In this document: piece by piece, positions 33,998 through 46,800 of the stretch | Layout of the letters: every line of letters begins with the position of its first letter | Numbering within the stretch: the first letter of the stretch is position 1 | Source: Nymphaea colorata | Taxonomy: Eukaryota; Streptophyta; Magnoliopsida; Nymphaeales; Nymphaeaceae | Length of the DNA: 64,000 nucleotides | Assembly: GCF_008831285.2 (NCBI RefSeq) | Contig: NC_045150.1 | Coordinates: 10,058,001 to 10,122,000 of the forward strand | Direction of reading: 5' to 3' | Made by a program: the position numbers and the translations under genes | The notes under the pieces: model-generated | What the model saw: the letters and a program-made list of their open reading frames with translations, nothing else | The model's database searches: none | Told to the model about the DNA's origin: nothing

Positions 33998-35300
33998 TTA
34001 TTGGTATAAGGTATGCCCTTTAATTATTTGCCTAGTGCCCCGGCTGTAATCATTTTACTATGTGTATGATTTTACAAATGTGTATCCCTTGGCCAAAATT
34101 GAAGAGGGAGCCCATCTAGAGGTGACTTTCTGAAATGAAGAGGTTGAACTCATAGTACACTTGTAGCTTGAAGAAGCAATAGGAGTGTAACGGCACCGAG
34201 TTCTCAGTTTTCTTGTATAGAGATTTCATTTCTTTAGCAAACTTTAGCTTGTTCATAGAGATCTTATCTCTGCTGATTGTGCAAGTAGGACTGTAGTATG
34301 TATCATAAGTCACATGAGTACTTTAATAAGGTCCATATACCAATGTTGTTGTATCTATACCTAAAGTGGGTACTTGGATACACTTAAGTACTTTTTAAAT
34401 AAAAAATGATCCAAACTGCTTAATTTTACATGATTCATCTTTTTTCAACTCTGTTTTCCATTCTATTTTTAAAGTTATTGTTCATTAACATGTAATGTTT
34501 TTATTTAAAATCACTTGTTTATTTAAATATTGTGTTTATTTTGATTTTTTCAATTTTGCATATATCTAGCTATCTTGTCGTCCATTCATATTCACATTTC
34601 CCAATGCTGTTGTGTCTGCCTATATCTCTGTACCCATACCCATTACTTAGGATGTATCAGGAAAGTATTGCCAGTGGTACATTTTTTTTAAAATATAAGC
34701 AGGATAAGAGTTTTTTTCTACTATGGAAGGCCACCATCGACCTTGTAGTCGAAGGGTATCCAATTCCTGTGTTTATGAACCTATTACAGCGATGCAATGC
34801 TTAAAATCAACGGATACCAACATGGCCAGGTTTACAAATATATCAGCATCATGAGTTTTGCACGCCTCCGTAACAAAAGACTGCACAAATAATCTTAGCA
34901 TTATTATCTCCCTAATTTCTTTCATTTTTCTTGAAAATGGCCCTTCTTTCTTTCTGTTTGTATAGGTTTCGTCTTTTTTTTTTCCCTCTAGCACCTTCGT
35001 TCTTTCAATTTTATTGATAAAACAGGGCCAACCCCCAGCAGGGGTTGCATCAGAAACGAATTACCTTTATCTAATGCTAAGGTCAAAATTTATTTGGTGC
35101 CCCCAGGTTTTATTATGTTATATGCAATCATCACTAGTTGCATCAACTTGATGGTTTATAAAAAAGGAAGAAGTGTAGCTTTGCAATTTACTAGAGTAAA
35201 AGTGTTGCCTAGTATATGTACTTTATCTTTTAACGTTGCATATTTGCTTAGCATTACCAGAAAAGAAAAGGTCAATTCACCTTTAATTTTATTTTTTCTT
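33998..35300. other. No gene recognised
   Basis: AT-rich sequence with no exon matching the earlier part of a receptor kinase. Confidence 0.35.
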
Positions 35301-35306
35301 TGAAAG

Positions 35307-36480
35307 GGGAGCCAACCAAGCATATGCAATTAGATTGGCCAGTACGTTTCAAGCTCATAAATGGCATTGCCAGAGGAGTTATGTTTCTTCACGAAGATTC
35401 TCATCTGCGAATTGTTCACAGGGATCTGAAAGCAAGCAACATTTTATTAGATGAAGAAATGAACCCCAAGATTTCACATTTTTGGCACTGCAAAGATCGT
35501 TGACACATACCAAACACAAACTGAAACACTTGAGATTATGGGAACTCGGTAAGTTGGTTGTTGCTTGTTGCCGCAATTTCCGATACTGCATTTGCAAAAT
35601 TCAGATCATATACCGACATTAGTATTCGAGCATCCACAACCCTAATTTAACTGGCAGCTTCCTCCATGACTACAGTTACCAGAATTTGTCAAACAGATTA
35701 GGCCATGCGTTACTATTAACTTGTCCCAGTCATGTAGGTTGGCTAATAATCTTAATCATGGAAATCTGCATTTTGTGCCAACTTTGTTCAATCAGTTGCA
35801 ACAAAAAACTGGGTTACCATGAGATGGAACGAACTGTAACTGACCTCAGAGCAAGCACGCATATTAGATCCCAATCTGCTTGTTAGTTTGCTTAAGATAG
35901 GCACCTAAAAAGCCTATAATCTAGAATACAGGACACTAACAAGATTCCTATCTTTTTCGTTCAGAATTTGTATGAGCAAGTCGTTTCCTCATTAAAGTTT
36001 TTGCTATACATTTACCTTCAAGGAACATGTGTCTTTCTAACTTCTGACAAAGTTCCAGAGTGCTTAAGATAGGCACATTTTGTCTATTACTGGAATTATT
36101 GTCTAAATTGCAGAAACATACAGATGTAATTTTGGATTTGCTTTCTTTGTTGATCTTGTGCACCGAATAAAGCTCCCCGCCATATAGGTAAAACTGTTGT
36201 CCATTCCAAGTAAATAATCCAAACATTGTTGTTTTGGTCTAGGTATGATGACTTTGGGGGGAGAACAAGGGTCTGCAAGTTGTGGATCAAATATTGGAAG
36301 GAACATGTGACAACGATGAGATATTAAGATGCATCCATATTGGCCTGCTATGTGTTCAAGAAGATGCATCAAGCAGGCCCAAAATGTCCAAGGTTGTTGC
36401 GATGACGGCTCCTTGATCTTTCCATCCAATTTGCCTCCTGCCCCTCTACCTGGAAAATCAGAAACCTTTCTTTGGGAGCA
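35307..36480 (+). pseudogene. Cysteine-rich receptor-like kinase, kinase-domain pseudogene
   Basis: Two exon-like blocks of a plant CRK/DUF26-type Ser/Thr kinase. The first (35307-35548) reads [35 protein letters not shown] (catalytic loop) and MNPKIS, then HF where DFG is expected, with a one-base frame change before an [12 protein letters not shown]-like activation-loop start. It ends at a GTAAG donor. The second (about 36266-36480) reads VVDQILEGTCDNDEILRC, HIGLLCVQEDASSRPKM and SKVVAM, then a stop and a frame change into a LPPAPLPGK tail. The exon between them (APE and DVYSFG motifs), the ATP-binding lobe and the whole ectodomain are missing. The lost magnesium-binding Asp and the frameshifts make it inactive. 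Confidence 0.88.
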
Positions 36481-36649
36481 TAAACGAGCTCAACTATATC
36501 AGGTACTGGTTCGGAGCTTGGTTCACCTCCTTACTGAAGCTTTGAACTACTCACGTGAGGAGGAAGCAGAGATTGTATGTTCCCTACCTTTCAATGTATC
36601 ATTTGAATTTTTCCTTTGGCACATGAGCTTTGAACTTCTTGGTTAGTTT

Positions 36650-38310
36650 GTCACAGATGTGTTTTTTGTTTGTAATTGTTATCAGGATGTGGAGATGCCT
36701 CCGTATATTTTAATGTTGTGCAGTATAATGTCTAACCTTATATTCCTCTCATGAAGAGATCAATGTATACCTTCTCATTCTCATAGGGGGTTTTGATGTA
36801 TATTTATATTTCAGTTCAATGAAATGAGTACTTCCCTACCCAATCTTTTTCAATATTTACCACTGAGATGGGAAATTAGTTTCTCACTTGACGGGAAGTG
36901 GTTCTTGTGCATTTGGCACAAGCTTTCATGTGAAAGTACATTGGACCGATATGTCAAAGGAAGATATCATCTGGGAACGACAATTCAATCCCAAGCAGGA
37001 AAGATAAGGAGGAAAGTTAATTAGTTTGTTCATCTTTTGTTTGTTATGTGCCAGTATGACAAGTAAAAAGAACATTGGAAAAGGGAACCGTTATGTTTTA
37101 TATTCCTACTAGATGATGTTGCCATTAGACTTTGAAATGTATAGGCAAGTTACATGCCTCTCCTCACTCCTTGGAGGAGGGGGTGACAGTTTACCTGTAT
37201 ATTAATCCTTGTTCTGCTAGCTAGCTGACAAGGTAAAGTACAGTGACCAAGCTTATAACCTCCAATTTGTCTTATAATTACAAAAAAACTATTGCTCTTA
37301 AATTTTGTATTGGAACTTGTTGTTTCTCTCGTGCAATAGCTGACTTCTTGTCATCTTGTAACATTTAAAGGAATTCAGACATCGCTTTAAGTAGAGATTC
37401 GACGTTGAAATGGTGATGGGTTGGACCTTTTTTAATTATCATTTTGTTGGATTTTCTGTTATGAATTTAGGATGCATTTTTTAATGGCATATTTTATTCA
37501 TAATTTGAAATCAGCAAAGATTAATTACTCGAGTTCGCCCTAGTTTTCTTGTGAATTCTTCCTTTTTTTTCTTTCCTTCCTTTTATTTCTTTCCATTTGT
37601 TGTCTGTCTTGTTCAATTTTGTTGTTTTGTTTACATACTTTTATACTGTCGAATTTATTTGAGCTTGTTTAGTTTTAGTTAGATCTTTTTACTCACATTT
37701 TTTGTTTGGTTTATGAACTAAGACATTGAATATCATGTGCTGTTTCACTTGCCGATTCAATTAAACCATGAAATCGGCCAATGCTCCAAAATTGACGGTT
37801 CGGTCATATTCTAAAAATTGATTTTTATAGTATTACTTCAAAAGAGATGCGGGTGAGTCATGGTAAGATGCTTGTGCAGATGGGTGCTGGCAAGCAGCAT
37901 GGTGGGGCTAACTAGCTTGCTGTACACTAATTTGACGTGCAGGTGGGTTCGAGTGAAACTCTTTAACCCTAAGTGGACTTGGTGTCCTCTTGGTGTGTGG
38001 ACCAACGAGGCCGACCCTACGTACTCGATTGATTGATAACAACGACGACATTTTCTGATAGCCAGGCATCGGAGTGAAGTTCACTAAATTATTGCAACCC
38101 CTTCTGTGAAGTAGTCAGCACTCACTGTCCACGAAAGCGCGAGGACAAGGCAGTGGATGGAGGCTGGGGAACCGAGAACGTAGACGCAACGCATCTGTTG
38201 GTCACTTGCACACGAAGACTTTCAAAACCACAGTGTATACTTTGCTCACCAAAGACTAAAAACTAGTTAAAATATGAAGAGGCTCCCATGAAAAATGGGC
38301 CTCTTTTGAG
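36650..38310. other. No gene recognised
   Basis: Follows the kinase pseudogene; T-rich with no domain-bearing ORF. Confidence 0.35.
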
Positions 38311-38334
38311 AATCATCCTCCTTCTCTAATTAGG

Positions 38335-38880
38335 TTGGTGCAAAGAATATCGAGTGAAAGTCAAGGCAGACCGAGTACTCCATCCCGACAAATCCTACAC
38401 GCTACAGCAATGTTCAAAACGCAAGGAAACATATGATTAATGCTCATAATGACCTGTTCTACCACTCTATGTACCGGGGCTACCATGTTGTGGCTGTTGT
38501 TTTGTGATTCACGGCGAATGTATTCATCTAATTATTTTAAAAAAGGACGTCACTAAGTTAAAATGCAGCTGAAAGCAGACTTGAAAGTTTAGATCGAAGC
38601 TTGACTTTTTTTTTACTGGATGGTAGGGTTCCCTACTGACTCGAAAGCTTCGGCATTTTTACCGGAAGGTAAGGGTCCCTACTCACTCGAAAGCTTAGGC
38701 TTTTTTACCAGATGGTGGGGCTCCATTTCTCACTCGGAATGTATGAATCAAACACTTGTCTTTCGGCGTCATCTTTTCCTTGGTAGATAGTATTGTTCAA
38801 TTAATTGTGATTGCTTGCCATCAAATAGATTGGGTCAACTTTTTGTTTGATTATAATTAGTCTTAAAACGGGTGAATAAG
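38335..38880. repeat. Segment duplicated at 39765-40300, with an internal tandem repeat
   Basis: Shares GACAAATCCTAC, ACCACTCxATGTACCG and the ATGTATGAATCAAACACT block with 39765-40300. At 38605-38735 a unit of about 50-55 bases built on TTTTACxGGAxGGTxxGG...ACTCGAAAGCTT occurs three times, while the other copy has one unit (40065-40110). So the triplication happened after the duplication. Confidence 0.65.
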
Positions 38881-38904
38881 CCTGGACACTTGGTTGAACT
38901 GCCG

Positions 38905-39270
38905 CAGGGTACCCAATACCCAGCTCGAGTCGAGCCTAGGCCTGGACCCAAAAAAAGGGACCCGGGTCTGCCCCGGGTGGGCCCAATAAGCCCGGATCGG
39001 GTCCAATAATGATTTTAAATTTTTTTTTTATATATATTTATAATATTTTATTACAATTTAATTACTTTTATTTATTATTTTATATTAAAAATATTTTTTA
39101 ATGTAATCAAGCTGAACCTGGGCCGGGCTTGAGCTTGGGTTTTTCGAGTCGGGCTAGGCCCGAGCTCGAGTTTTAGATGTCAGGCCGTCCTGAGCCCAAC
39201 TCGGTATCAGGCTGCTGGGTCGAAGCGGGCTAACTCGTTATCAGGCTGGGCCGAACTGGGCGAGCCCAAT
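38905..39270. repeat. GC-rich dispersed repeat with AT-rich centre
   Basis: GC-rich arms (38905-39010, with GACCCGGGTC and GGGTGGGCCCAA; 39115-39270, with GGGCCGGGCTTGAG and GGCCCGAGCTCGAG) enclose about 100 bases of A and T. No termini or target duplication were resolved. Confidence 0.5.
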
Positions 39271-39764
39271 GCATGCTTAAGCGTGAACTTGACGCTTTCC
39301 CCCTTTCTTTGGTTTTTTTTATTTAAAATGGATACAAGGTAAGTTAAAAGTATGAAAAGAAAGTTAACGACTATATGTTCTTAAGTAAGGCGGCCGACCA
39401 TCGCTCTATTCGACGATGGGCAATCACTTGCTCATCCCCGCGTGACTCTACCTAGTTGTGGATGCAGCAGATGGGTCCACTGGGAGAATTGCCCCTAACC
39501 CACACGCACCCCCTTGCTTATCCAAACGCTATGTGTGGGGAACCCATTTGATTCTCCAACGAGGACTCGCACTTTCAAAGGGACTGATGACTATGATGCA
39601 TTTATACGCTTCGTCACTGTACCACCATGCTGCACATCTACGTGCATTGCTTTCTGCTTGACTTAGGATTCGATTGGATCTCACATGCTTTCCGAATAAT
39701 GCCTAAGCTGGCCAAGCAGCATATGCTTCTACTGGCTTGGCCGGGCCGGGCCATACAGAGTCGG

Positions 39765-40300
39765 TCTGCAACACAAAGAATACCAAGTCAAAGTCAAGGC
39801 GGACCCGAGTAGGCCGTTCCGACAAATCCTACAACGATGTTAAAAAAGAAAAAGAAGGAACAAATGAAAAGCTAGATATGAATGCTTCGGGCCCATTAAC
39901 AAACACTGTTCTTTTACAACAGCTAAGATGATTAATGGTCAGGTTGACCTGTTCAACCACTCCATGTACCGCGGCTACCAAGTTGTGACTGATTTTTTTT
40001 TTATGGGTATCAAAATGTAAGTTATGTTAAGAAGAGAAGATTAAGTGGGAGCTTTAGCTTTTTTTTTACTGAACGGTGAGTCTGTCCCTGCTCAGTCGAA
40101 ATGTATGAATCAAACACTAGTCTTCCTTTCCACGTCGTCATCTTTCCCATATAAATTTCATTATACAGTCAAATTAATTTCCTTCGTAGATAGTCTTGTT
40201 TAGCTAATCATATGTACATCTGATTGCTGCTCATCAAGTTGGACTGAGTCAAGTTTCGGTTCGATTATAATTAGTTTTCGTTAAACGAGTGAAAACTGGT
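39765..40300. repeat. Second copy of 38335-38880
   Basis: See the paired block; it has a single copy of the internal unit and otherwise keeps order. Confidence 0.6.
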
Positions 40301-41460
40301 CACTTTTTTTTTTTAATGAATGCAAAATGAATATAAGATGCATTAAAAGTTTAGTCACAAATAACATCTTAGAGTTTTAAAGTGGTGAGGTTTTTTTTGG
40401 GATGGACTTGAAAAATAAAAAAAATAATATTTTAAAAAAATATAAAAAACTAAAAATAAAAAATAAAATAAGGAAGAAATAATAACATAAACATCAAAAG
40501 TAGGTTTACCATAAATGAAAAATAAAAAAAAAAACTATTTGACATTAAAAAATAAAAAATGAAAAAAGTGAAAATAAACACATTCAAGTCACGTTTTCAT
40601 TTTTTTAAGTTTTAAAGGCTTTTCATTTTCTCACATCTTTTTTGAAAATATCATATTTTTTGTGACTATGATTAAAAGTTTGACAAAGGAACATAGTCTA
40701 TCATCGTTAAACAAAGTAAACAAAGTAACTAGTTCTAACGAAGCCTTTTGAAGTTTTGTGAAAAGTTGCTTTTTAGCGAATGAAGTGCCCACTTCCTGGA
40801 TTGATAGAGCGACGTAAGAAATGGCAAACCATGGGGGATGAAAACATGCACCATTCACAAAAGCCATTCACTTTCTTGCATTCTAAGGATGACTTTTTTT
40901 CTCCTTGTGTTTACCTGTTGATGCTTGGGATTTCCATTTTATGGGCTCTCTCTCCCTTCTTTTCATCTCTCTCTGCCAATATTTCTCCTTGCAGAGAAGC
41001 CTAACCACTCAAGCGACACATCTATGGTTCTAATCACCGTTGTCACTTTTTCCTTGACGACTACATATCTACTCACAATGCCATCGTGGTTAAGTCATAT
41101 TCCATTCGTTTGAGCAGATTACATGTGTACATCGTTAGTTTTTTCATGTGTGATCTGTCAGTGTATTTCTTTGTTCTTCATTGTTGTCACCAAAAGCACA
41201 TTGGCGGACTCCAGTGGTTGATGATTGCTTCTCACCAAAACCGCCTCGTCCTCCTAAATGTCTTAAGCATTGTTTATGTTAGCACCATTCGACTTTGTGT
41301 ATTTTTTCTGGTTAATCGTTAGTTTAACAGATGTTAGAGACTTTCGATCTGATCATGTTTGGTCATTGGGTGTGTCCAATTCCAAACGGGCCCAATTGGA
41401 TTTTGCAGCCTTCTTAAATTTCACTGGGTTCATATTAATTTGGTGACTTGCGTAGATCAA
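40301..41460. other. Non-coding stretch, A-rich at 40395-40600
   Basis: The A-rich part (AAAATAAAA phrases) is low complexity. The ORFs at 40780-41322 have hydrophobic, T-rich composition and no domain. Confidence 0.4.
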
Positions 41461-41464
41461 TCTT

Positions 41465-41850
41465 TTCTCGTTTCTGTTGTGATATGAGCTTGAATGAAGA
41501 ATGTGCAATTACTATATGAGATTGACATCCAAGTTCCATCTTTTTATTAAGATCCATAGGATTTTCAAAAGAAAAAAATTAAGTGCCGACTTGCCCTTAT
41601 TCATGTAACTTTATTTATGTAACTTTACAAAAGAAGTATATATAGCAACAACGAGTCACAATTTTGTAGGTAAGCAAATCATATTTTACAATGCAATTCA
41701 AAACTCAGCGACACTTAAGGGGGTTTGTTTGGGCCGATGAGTCATATTACAAATGGCACGCCTGTTGCGGCTGAATGGACAAGTGTCAAATATATGGTTG
41801 CATGAGACACTTTCCTAGCTCCCACTACCTTATGGACCATTTCTTTTATT
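41465..41850. repeat. Segment duplicated at 51235-51660
   Basis: Shares AGAATGTGCAATTACTAT, AGCAACAACGAGTCACA, AATCATATTTTACAATG and GAAACACTTTC-like blocks in order with 51235-51660. Confidence 0.65.
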
Positions 41851-42125
41851 TGATCCGATAGAGTGGTGACAATTACATCTAACCTGGTTATGTTATGTAC
41901 ACAGTCCAGGGGTGTGAAATTACTAAAACATCCCTATTAAATATAAAAATAAATATTTTAAAAAGGTTAAAGAGAATTGTGAAAAAGTAAAAAAAAAAAA
42001 TTACAATGTCCATTTACTTTATAAAAATTTCAAAAGTTCTTCAAACCCTTTAAAATTTATTGGGTGCACGCACTTCGGCCATTGACACTAGAACTTGTTG
42101 AAGGTTGATCGTGGTTCATTTCTAT

Positions 42126-42567
42126 TGCAATATTAGCAGCAGAACGAATCTCCTCTTCCAGTAAATTCACTCCCAGCGGCATGCAGTCTCTTTGCGTGTG
42201 AAGGGACAACACCTATGAATAGTAGACGAGGAGAGGAAGAAGCAGAAAAGGGGCAGAATAAGTGAAACAATTGATTCGTGGGTTTGCTTCTTGGAGGCGC
42301 TTCAATGTTGATCTCATGATCAACCTTCACATGGATGTGAGCTGGGACTTTATAGTCCACCTCCCAGGATTTCCCAAATCCCAGTGTCGGTTATGGCCAG
42401 AGAAATGCTTGGCAAGCTCGTGAACAGTAATAAATCAGACTTTAATTCTGTTTAATGAAAACTTTATTTTGGAAATCAGTTTTCTTTCTTAACTTAATCT
42501 CATAACTGCAATTTGCCCCAATTGCAGTTACGAAGTAAAGGATATGACTCAGGGCCACTATCCAACA
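42126..42567 (-). repeat. 3' LTR of the 42-46 kb element
   Basis: Minus strand begins TGTTGGATAGTGG and ends ATATTGCA. Matches 45809-46257 along its whole length. Confidence 0.85.
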
Positions 42568-42580
42568 TCTTCCACTTGGC
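42568..42580 (-). other. Polypurine tract
   Basis: The minus strand reads CCAAGTGGAAGA directly before the 3' LTR, the expected second-strand primer position. Confidence 0.6.
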
Positions 42581-42949
42581 CATGAGACCGCCAGTTTGCT
42601 CCGCTATGTGTGGGTTTCCTTGATCTCTAGTTATGAGGTTTTCCATAATTGGTTTGTCTATCATAACTTCAATTTTCGTTCAAGGTTTGAAGCAAAGTTT
42701 TCTTTTCAATGGTTTTTCATCGCAACCTTTCAAGTATTCAATATATTTCACATTAGTTACGAGGTTTTCTTCATCACAAATATTTCCATCATAACATGTT
42801 AAAACTTAGTCCCGTGTGGACCAAGCTTTACATAAAAAAACATCAACAATTCTCTTGATAATAATGCTAGTAATCATGTACGCATTTGATTCGTACATAT
42901 ATATTCTATTCATATTCAACAATGAAATCAACCTAGATACTTTTCAACC

Positions 42950-43030
42950 TCCTCACAAAGAGGCAAACCAGGATATTCTTAGCCTCATACAGGCTACATG
43001 CTTGGCAAATAAATCATTAGGAATTCCTTT
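42950..43030 (-). pseudogene. Possible RNase H C-terminal remnant
   Basis: The minus strand reads LTKGIPNDLFAKHVA, close to the LTKG-type motif near the end of copia RNase H, and it lies where RNase H should be, about 400 bases from the 3' LTR. It has stops on both sides. The resemblance is short. Confidence 0.4.
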
Positions 43031-43574
43031 TGTTAAAAATGCTAGCAATTATATGAATATGTCTATTGTTTCATTCATATATTTGAAAACATTTAACTAC
43101 CCTAAAACAAGGCCAACCTGGACTTTCTTAAAATATATACTGAGAAGCCAAATTAAAAGCTTGTAACAAGTCCAGCACCCAAACGAATATACACTTAACT
43201 CCTTAAACAACAGGAGTTCCAAAACTTTCATTCTAAATTCATGCATTATATAATCATATGACAAAACACATATTTGTTTTTCAACAGAGCAAATGGCACA
43301 TTCAAGTGTGCTCCCACTTTTCAATTGTTTACGTAGTCATCAACTTGATAAGCAATTCCTATTCGTTAATATGACTACTTAACAAAATGAGCAATTAACT
43401 CATAGTCTATCATACAAGCACTTTTCATCTTGTATAGTTTTCATCAATATACTCCATCATATAAAGAATTTCTTTTAACTCATCGATGTCAATACATAGC
43501 TCCGCCAACAAATGCATGCATCAATAATTCAAATATCTTCATTCAAGTATTCACAAGACGATCATTGAGATCAC

Positions 43575-44190
43575 TAATAAACTTCAGTTGGTTCATTACC
43601 AAACTGATTCTTAGTCGGTTCATTACCTGACCGCTTATTAACATATTCAATCGATCAAACTTGATCATCAAATGAATAATCGGTTCTTGTGCATGCAACA
43701 ATGATTCAAATATAACCATAGAGCTCTTGACTTTTACGACTATTATCAATGTCTGAAGAATATAAGAATTTGGACTCAGTTGGTTATTTTCCTAACCGAT
43801 CCATAAATCAATCCACAAAATGATCAATGAACTCATTACCTAGTCGGTTCGTTACCAGACTCATCCTTAAATGAATCTTGCTCAGTTGGTTCATTACCAA
43901 ACTGTTCCTCAGTCAGTTCATTGCCAGACTGATCTTCATATGAATCATGTTCAGTTGGATCATTACCAAACTGTTCTCTAGTCGGTTAATTGCCAGACTA
44001 TTTTTCATATAAATCATGTTCAGCTGGTTTATTACTAAACTGTTCTCTAGCCGGTTCATTGCCAGACAGATCTTCAGACAATTCATGCTCAGTTGGTTCA
44101 TTACCAAATTGATCCTCAATCAGTTTATTACCAGACTGATCATCTGAATAAATCAGATCTTCCAATAGATCGATACAATCTCCCACTGGA
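43575..44190 (-). repeat. 69-bp (23-codon) in-frame tandem repeat
   Basis: On the minus strand a 23-residue unit of the form SGNEPTxEQFGNEPTEHDxYEDQ recurs about four and a half times between 44140 and 43830, with a further copy at about 43640-43580 and two in-frame stops. The unit is itself a near-duplication of SGNEPT and FGNEPT. The frame is kept over units despite substitutions, which suggests it was once translated as a hydrophilic, acidic repeat. Confidence 0.75.
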
Positions 44191-44369
44191 TCATTGTCTT
44201 TGATACTATTATTTGAACACTTCAATCTGATGCATAAAATATCATATACCCTACCTTCATTTGGGTATTCAATACATATGCATTAAGAAACATGTTATTT
44301 AGTTTTTTAGATATATATTTAACATGCATTGTATATCTCCAAAGAATTGAATATGGATCTAATTAGTGT

Positions 44370-45690
44370 AGATCTCATTACATTCATGAGTGTTATCTTA
44401 CACCTCATGACAAATATGAAAATCAAATTCATTCTCAAACAAGAACTTGCTTAATAGCATATTAGTAGTTTGATCCACAAATGAGCAAATAACATAATAT
44501 GCTTGGATCTAATATAAACAGGATATGGATGCTTAACCAGATACCAAAAAATATTCAAATATGAATCAAAACTATTTGTATGGTGAATCTTTAAACAATA
44601 AATAGATCCAATTCCAAATGCTACATGAAGATAAATATTCAAATTATAATAGCATAGATCCAAACTAGTAATACCTACAATACAATTAATATGATCTTAA
44701 AACACATGATCCTCATTGAAATATTATACAATACGATTCAACAATCATATTTGGATTGATGCTAACCCATATCTCTTTGAAAAAAACAAGTTATCATGTA
44801 GTAGCACTTTAGTACTATAAAGCTTCAAATAAATGCATTCTTGTCAACATGAATTTTACTCCAACAGTGTTACATTACATCTCTTGAGCATGTATTATAA
44901 GACAAATTCATTTTCCTAAGAAAGAAAGGCAAATGAGGTTTTATTCAATAATTCTCTAGAATAACCTTTGAATTTAGAATGACAACACACACTACAATAT
45001 GATCATATTCAAAGGCAAACATGATAACATATATTGGAAACAAAGCAAATAAGACATGACTTTTTTTTTTCCACATATCCAAACAAGTCAGTTTAAATCT
45101 AAAACTAAACTTTATGTAATGTGGATCAATTCAAATATAGAAATTTAGATCAAACCAGCAATATCCACAATACAACTAATCTGAATTTAAAAACACAAGT
45201 GATCCGTATGAAGTATTGTACGACATGCTTTCAACAATCATGTTTGGATTCAAACAATAGCCCAATTCTTGAACAAGGTTAAACAAGAAAAATTTCTTTA
45301 CCTTGAGATGATGTATGTCTATATCCATACTAATCAATCAGCCTTTAGAGCAAATAAAGCAAGTCCCCAAATAAAGACATTCAAACTCATATGGGTTTCA
45401 GTTCAAGAGTGTTATATTACACCTCTTGAACATACATTTAAAAACAACTTCACCTCAGTAATGGTGTAAATAAAGCCTTGTTCAATAGCACTCTAAAATG
45501 ATTTGAATCTAAAATGACAACAAATATCACAATATTATTGGATCCAAAAAGTAAACATAATTACATACATTGGAATCAATGTAAGTGCAAATATTTGGAG
45601 CCAATGATCCAAACAAGTTAATCTGAATCTTAAATCTATCATGAACCGAGCCTAAGAGTGTTGATTTACACCTCTTAGCATACCAACATG
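44370..45690. repeat. Long degenerate direct repeats in the element leader
   Basis: The phrase GAGTGTTATATTACACCTC or a variant occurs near 44386, 44865, 45407 and 45655. Blocks around 44640-44930 (CATAGATCCAAAC, CAACAATCATATTTGGATT) recur around 45130-45440. The region between primer site and interior thus grew by local duplication. No ORF. Confidence 0.6.
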
Positions 45691-45792
45691 CAATAGTTTC
45701 ATGTCAATATACTTGGATGCACAGACAGTGAATGGCAGCACAGGCAGCGAAGAGGTCGGAACAGGCTTACTTAGGAGACAAAGAACCTGTTG

Positions 45793-45805
45793 GCGCTGAT
45801 ACCAA
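45793..45805 (-). other. Primer-binding site (tRNA-iMet type)
   Basis: The minus strand reads TTGGTATCAGCGC, next to the inner end of the right LTR. Confidence 0.85.
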
Positions 45806-45808
45806 TTT

Positions 45809-46257
45809 TGGAATATTAGCAGTGGAATGAATCTCTTCTTCTAGTAAGTTCACTCCCAGCGGCATGTCAGCCTGCAGTCTCTTTGCATGCAAAGGGACAA
45901 CACCTGTGAATAGTAGATGAGGAGAGGAAGAAGCAGAAAAGGGGCAGAATAAGGGAAACAATTGATTCGTGGGTTTGCTTTTGGGAGGCGCTTCAATGTC
46001 GATCTCATGATCAACCTTCACATGGATGTAAGCTGGGACTTTATAGTCCACCTCCCAGGACTTCCCAAATCCCAGCGTCAGTTCTGGCCAGAGAAATGCT
46101 TGGCAAGCTCGTGGATGGTAATAAATCGGACTTTAATTCTGTTTAATGAAAACTTTATTTTGGAAATCAGTTTTCTTTCTTAACTTAATTTCGTAACTGC
46201 AATTTCGCCCAATTGCAGTTATGAAGTGAAGGATAGGGCTCAGGGCACTATCCAACA
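45809..46257 (-). repeat. 5' LTR of the 42-46 kb element
   Basis: Minus strand begins TGTTGGATAGTG and ends ATATTCCA. It carries GTCAGCC (about 45865) that is absent from the other LTR. Confidence 0.85.
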
Positions 46258-46800
46258 ATTTCCACCGTTAAGAAAAGGTTGATGGGACGATCGTGAGCTT
46301 CCTTTGTGTACACGTTTAACTGTAAATCTTTTTCTCATTTGATGACGTGCTTCTATCTATCTTAATGTTGTGAGATTTTCTCACTGATAATGCACATGAA
46401 CATTTTGCCAGCAGTTTGTCTCATGGAGTCCGATCTTTCACCTAATTTTTGAATCTTTATAACCTGCAATTCAAATTTGAAGTTAATATGCAACTTCTGG
46501 TAATAGCGAAGAATACTTACCCCCTCCCCCCTCCCCCACATATATATAGATATAGCCCAAGTTCCTATATGGAAAAAAAAAGGTTGAGCTTCAGCGTGCA
46601 CTCCGTTGTGCGCTCAATCAGTCGATTGTGATGAAATAGGCTCTTGGTTCATGTTTAAAAGGGTGGCGAGAAAGAGGACAGGTTACTTACATAAACTAAT
46701 CATGTTGAGATTAGCGTAAACTGAGCGGTTTAATTCAAATTGAACCCATTTTATTTGGAACGAGGTTCAATTCGTTTTCGGGTTTCTTTGAATTTTGACC
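46258..46800. other. No gene recognised
   Basis: Short non-coding interval. A CCCCTCCCCC run at 46521-46538 precedes a TATATATAGATATA patch. Confidence 0.4.

Larger units (their letters stand above)
42123..46257 (-). mobile_element. LTR retrotransposon, copia-like, non-autonomous
   Basis: Two LTRs of about 445 bases (42126-42567 and 45809-46257) in direct orientation, a tRNA-iMet primer site inside the right LTR and a purine tract inside the left LTR show minus orientation. The 3.2-kb interior holds no complete retrotransposon domain, only a short RNase H-like tail and an in-frame repeat. ATTTC occurs at 42118-42122 and 46258-46262. If it is the target duplication, the LTR reaches three bases beyond the inner CA, to 42123 and 45806. 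The LTRs differ at scattered positions plus a 6-7 base indel, so the insertion is not recent. Confidence 0.85.

Noticed and set aside
43998-44225. 75-codon minus-strand ORF as an independent gene
   Set aside because: It is part of the 69-bp repeat inside the LTR element and not a separate gene.
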